This document shows, in pieces, positions 7,563 through 9,353 of a stretch of DNA of 9,353 bases. Each line of letters opens with the position of its first letter. The first letter of the stretch is position 1. Position numbers and translations under genes: made by a program. The notes below the pieces were generated by a model. That model was not told the DNA's origin and did no database searches. It saw only the letters and a list, made by a program, of their open reading frames with translations. This DNA is from Candidatus Competibacteraceae bacterium (GTDB taxonomy: Bacteria > Pseudomonadota > Gammaproteobacteria > Competibacterales > Competibacteraceae): the NCBI GenBank assembly GCA_020444985.1, contig JAGRHK010000036.1:1-9353 (forward strand), read 5' to 3'.

Positions 7563-7584
7563 GCCGTTCACTTTTGTTCACGGC
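7563..7584 (-). repeat. GTTCAC direct repeat inside a short inverted repeat
   Basis: On the plus strand GTTCAC occurs at 7566-7571 and again at 7576-7581, a 10-base period (about one helical turn). The pair is enclosed by GCCGT (7563-7567) and ACGGC (7580-7584), which are complementary. The element lies in the presumed rpoS leader, downstream of the candidate promoter. It could be a protein-binding site or an RNA hairpin in the rpoS 5' UTR; the sequence alone does not decide. Confidence 0.45.
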
Positions 7585-7639
7585 CAGATAAAACGCGGAT
7601 GAATGTTCTTCCCTGCTCCGCACTACAAAATGCTTAGCG

Positions 7640-7669
7640 ATAATAAGCTTTTCCAAAGCGCCAAGTCTA
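7640..7669 (-). promoter_or_regulatory. Candidate rpoS promoter (-35/-10)
   Basis: On the minus strand TAGACT (7664-7669) is followed after 18 bases by TATTAT (7640-7645). These match the sigma-70 consensus at 4 of 6 and 5 of 6 bases. Transcription from here would give rpoS a leader of roughly 200 bases, similar in style to the long E. coli rpoS leader. It is the best pair I found in the 280-base surE-rpoS gap but remains a weak prediction; another AT-rich stretch near 7507-7525 is a poorer alternative. Confidence 0.35.
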
Positions 7670-7674
7670 CCATT

Positions 7675-7699
7675 GGAATGTAAAAATTTTGAACATTCC
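7675..7699. promoter_or_regulatory. 25-base dyad between surE and rpoS promoter
   Basis: GGAATGT (7675-7681) and ACATTCC (7693-7699) are perfect 7-base inverted repeats around an AT-only-rich core containing AAAATTTT-like symmetry. The dyad sits 8 bases after the surE stop and 5 bases upstream of the candidate rpoS -35. It may be an operator for a dimeric regulator, or an RNA hairpin at the end of the surE message; no T-tract follows it on the minus strand. Confidence 0.5.
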
Positions 7700-7707
7700 C
7701 CTTCCTA

Positions 7708-8469
7708 TCACGTAACTTTTGGCGATTTTTCACTCAGCCACTGATTCAAGGTATCCATTGCACCATGCCGGGTCAGGTCGACTTGCAGCGGCGTAATCGA
7801 AACATAGCCGGCGCGCACCGCATGGAAGTCAGTGCCGGGACCCGCCTCTTGTTCCGGGCCGGCGGGACCGATCCAGTAGATGGGCCGACCGCGCGGATCG
7901 GTGCTTTTGATGACCGGCTCCCACTTGTGTCGATGGCCCAGACGCGTCGTCTGGAAACCGGCCAATTCTTCCCAGGGCCGGTCGGGGACGTTGACGTTAA
8001 GAATGATGTCGGGGGGCAGCGCTCGTTCCCGCAAGCGGTTGACCAGCCAGACTGCAACGCGGGCGGCGGTTGCAAAATGCTGTGGTTGATAAGAAGCTTG
8101 TGAGATCGCAATCGCAGGCAAACCCAGGAAGCGACCTTCCATCGCTGCTGCTACCGTGCCAGAGTAAAGAACGTCATCGCCCAGATTAGGGCCGTTATTG
8201 ATGCCGGACACCACCATGTCCGGATCTCGCTCCAGTAAACCGGTAATGGCGACATGGACGCAGTCGGTTGGCGTACCCTCAACACTGTAGAGTCTGTTGC
8301 CATGGTGAGTAATGTACAGAGGGTTCTTCAGGGTTAGCGAGTTGCTGGCGCCGCTACGGTCGCGGTCGGGCGCAACCACGACAATTTCCGCTAATTCGCT
8401 CAAGGCTTCCGCCAGGCAGCGTAAGCCGGGCGCTTGATAACCATCGTCGTTACTGATCAGGATTTGCAT
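7708..8469 (-). CDS. surE: 5'/3'-nucleotidase SurE
   Basis: A metal-dependent phosphatase that dephosphorylates 5'- and 3'-nucleoside monophosphates, linked to stationary-phase survival. ATG 8467-8469 is chosen because it yields MQILISNDDGYQAPGL, the canonical SurE N-terminus, and a normal length of 253 residues. The frame continues to a TTG at 8508, but that extension has no family similarity. Metal-binding residues are visible: D8 and D9 (NDDG), S39 in DRDRSGASN (35-43), and N92 in VSGINNGPNLGDDV. EGTPTDCVHVAI (64-75) is also typical. The Shine-Dalgarno is poor. The C-terminal portion (about 200-253) matches the usual SurE tail in the DFHAVRAGYVSITPLQVDLT stretch. It precedes rpoS on the same strand, as in many gammaproteobacteria, but without pcm and nlpD in between, and no terminator is obvious, so read-through into rpoS is plausible. 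Confidence 0.97.
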   Translation of the reverse strand: MQILISNDDGYQAPGLRCLAEALSELAEIVVVAPDRDRSGASNSLTLKNPLYITHHGNRLYSVEGTPTDCVHVAITGLLERDPDMVVSGINNGPNLGDDVLYSGTVAAAMEGRFLGLPAIAISQASYQPQHFATAARVAVWLVNRLRERALPPDIILNVNVPDRPWEELAGFQTTRLGHRHKWEPVIKSTDPRGRPIYWIGPAGPEQEAGPGTDFHAVRAGYVSITPLQVDLTRHGAMDTLNQWLSEKSPKVT

Positions 8470-8616
8470 GTTGTTCAGGTCTATGGCTATGACTAGATAG
8501 CTTATCAAAGGGGTTAGCGGATAGTCGCGTTTGATGCGATGCTTGGCTGCCCATGATCAGGCGCGTTATTTTCATTGGCATGACGGTTTGATGAAACGCA
8601 AACAGCATCGTTATTT
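8470..8616. other. Intergenic region upstream of surE
   Basis: This gap of 147 bases lies between the surE start and the end of the ATPase remnant. It must hold the surE promoter unless transcription comes from further upstream. A small inverted repeat (GTTTG near 8586 with CAAAC near 8599) is visible. No good promoter pair, RNA gene or convincing ORF was recognised. Confidence 0.4.
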
Positions 8617-8874
8617 TTATTCCAGCATCGCCTCGAAACCGGCCACCACCTCCAGAAGTTCGGCAGTAATCACCTCTTGGCGCTGCTGGCGGTAACCTGT
8701 TCGCGCAACGCCACCGCCCATCTTTGCCGCACGGCGCGATCATAATCAATCGGTGCGCTCACCGCCCGCTCATACGGGTGGAACTGACTGCCGCCAGCGC
8801 TTTCATGGTGCGAACGATAGCGCGCAATTCTTCAACAGTGGCCCGCTCACGACGCCTGCGTCCAGGATTGGCAT
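8617..8874 (-). pseudogene. Decayed N-type ATPase gamma subunit (atpG remnant)
   Basis: Three pieces of an F-type ATPase gamma subunit, of the N-ATPase (alternative operon) kind, lie in three different minus-strand frames. The first is TVEELRAIVRTMKALAAVS, starting at 8839, the N-terminal helix typical of these subunits. The second is YERAVSAPIDYDRAV, starting at 8774. The third is GYRQQRQEVITAELLEVVAGFEAMLE, the C-terminus, ending at a TAA (8617-8619). The first break fits a one-base loss between 8791 and 8774; a further shift is needed just after the ATG at 8872-8874. That ATG still has a good GGGAGG site upstream (8886-8891). The intact gene should encode about 290 residues, but only about 85 codons remain, so most of the Rossmann-like core is missing through internal deletion. 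Neighbouring ATPase genes (atpA) are not beside it, so this is an isolated relic. Family assignment rests on recognition of the two terminal helices. Confidence 0.72.
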
Positions 8875-8930
8875 GATGGTGAACCTCCCATCCCGGCGAA
8901 AGAGGGTTTCGCCGGCCTGCGGCATTCTCC

Positions 8931-9353
8931 CTATTGCTTGCTTTCCCCAACGATCCGACTGGCGGCCAACAACATCATCTTGGCCAAACGAGTGCGCTGA
9001 TCAGCGGTCAGTTTCTCTTTATTCGCCAGCATCAACCCGCGCGTGCAGATCGTGTCGACCGTGGTGTCAAACCCCCATTTCTTCTCGGCAACCGTGATGT
9101 CTTCGAAGGTGTACACGGCGCTACCGTCGGGCAGTTTGTCGTTCAAATCCCAGTCCTTTACCGGAACCAGGCGGAAATCCTTGGGATTCTCCAGCACGAC
9201 TTGCATCTCGGTAGATTTGGCCAGCGGTTTCTGCACCACCATGACCGCTTGAATCTTGCTCGACTTCCCGCCGCTCTTGAGTTGCAACAACGCCTCGGCG
9301 CCATCGACGAACGCCGGCGCGGTATTTTTAAATGCGGGCTCCAGCAATGTCAT
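8931..9353 (-). CDS. Hypothetical protein, possibly partial
   Basis: An open frame of 140 codons ending in TAG at 8931-8933. The first visible codon is an ATG occupying the last three bases of the window, so the true start may lie outside and the protein may be longer. I do not recognise the family. What can be seen: a soluble, mixed alpha/beta-looking composition with no membrane helix and a single cysteine (in DTICTRG). Residues about 30-80 contain likely strands (KIQAVMVVQKPL, TEMQVVLENP), then FEDITVAEKKWGFDTTVDT, and a helical, positively charged C-terminus (LTADQRTRLAKMMLLAASRIV). Its codon usage and composition resemble the neighbouring genes, and no long alternative frame competes. 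It is followed by about 40 bases and then the ribosome binding site of the decayed atpG. That it is a real gene is likely; its function is unknown. Confidence 0.6.
   Translation of the reverse strand: MTLLEPAFKNTAPAFVDGAEALLQLKSGGKSSKIQAVMVVQKPLAKSTEMQVVLENPKDFRLVPVKDWDLNDKLPDGSAVYTFEDITVAEKKWGFDTTVDTICTRGLMLANKEKLTADQRTRLAKMMLLAASRIVGESKQ

Noticed and set aside
7441..7707. Riboswitch or small RNA gene in the surE-rpoS gap
   Set aside because: Only short stems were seen and none matches a riboswitch class I know; the dyad and repeat are reported as simple elements instead.
8470..8508. TTG-initiated longer SurE
   Set aside because: SurE proteins begin directly at the ILxSNDDG strand; the extra 13 residues would have no counterpart and no ribosome binding site supports them.
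8759..8950. 63-residue minus-strand ORF as a separate small gene
   Set aside because: Its second half is the N-terminal helix of the decayed ATPase gamma subunit; the first half is the untranslated leader read in the wrong frame.

Overview
The window looks like chromosomal DNA from a gammaproteobacterium, moderately GC-rich. The main reasons are a full-length RpoS directly downstream of SurE, a gammaproteobacterial-type TrmO and a FolE2-type GTP cyclohydrolase. The remnant of an N-type ATPase gamma subunit and a heptanucleotide repeat would suit an environmental lineage (Chromatiales or Competibacter-like), but that placement is inference.

Left part (1-4339, + strand): a phased array of eight 7-base units (41-96) lies immediately before folE2 (106-966). 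Forty bases later a GTG codon starts a 1110-residue protein. It joins an N-terminal TerD domain, through a proline-rich linker, to a large SrfC-type (COG4458) P-loop GTPase-like region. No srfA, srfB or other ter gene is beside it, and this is the most unusual gene in the window.

Middle (4397-6339): on the minus strand, a metallo-beta-lactamase-fold hydrolase (5109-5810) is followed after 10 bases by trmO, a tRNA t6A37 methyltransferase. Divergent from them is a small Mth938/DUF498-type protein (5959-6339). A perfect 13-bp hairpin separates it from the convergent rpoS.

Right part (6399-9353, all minus strand): surE (7708-8469) precedes rpoS (6399-7427). The pcm and nlpD genes that usually lie between them are absent. 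Instead there is a 280-base spacer with a 25-base dyad, a candidate promoter and a second repeat element within the presumed rpoS leader. Upstream of surE is a decayed N-ATPase gamma-subunit gene (8617-8874) broken over three reading frames. Beyond it an unrecognised ORF reaches the window edge (8931-9353).

Functionally the window mixes housekeeping functions (folate or queuosine precursor synthesis, tRNA modification, nucleotide phosphatase), the general stress sigma factor, and one uncharacterised stress/virulence-type GTPase fusion. No mobile element, CRISPR array, rRNA or tRNA gene was seen.
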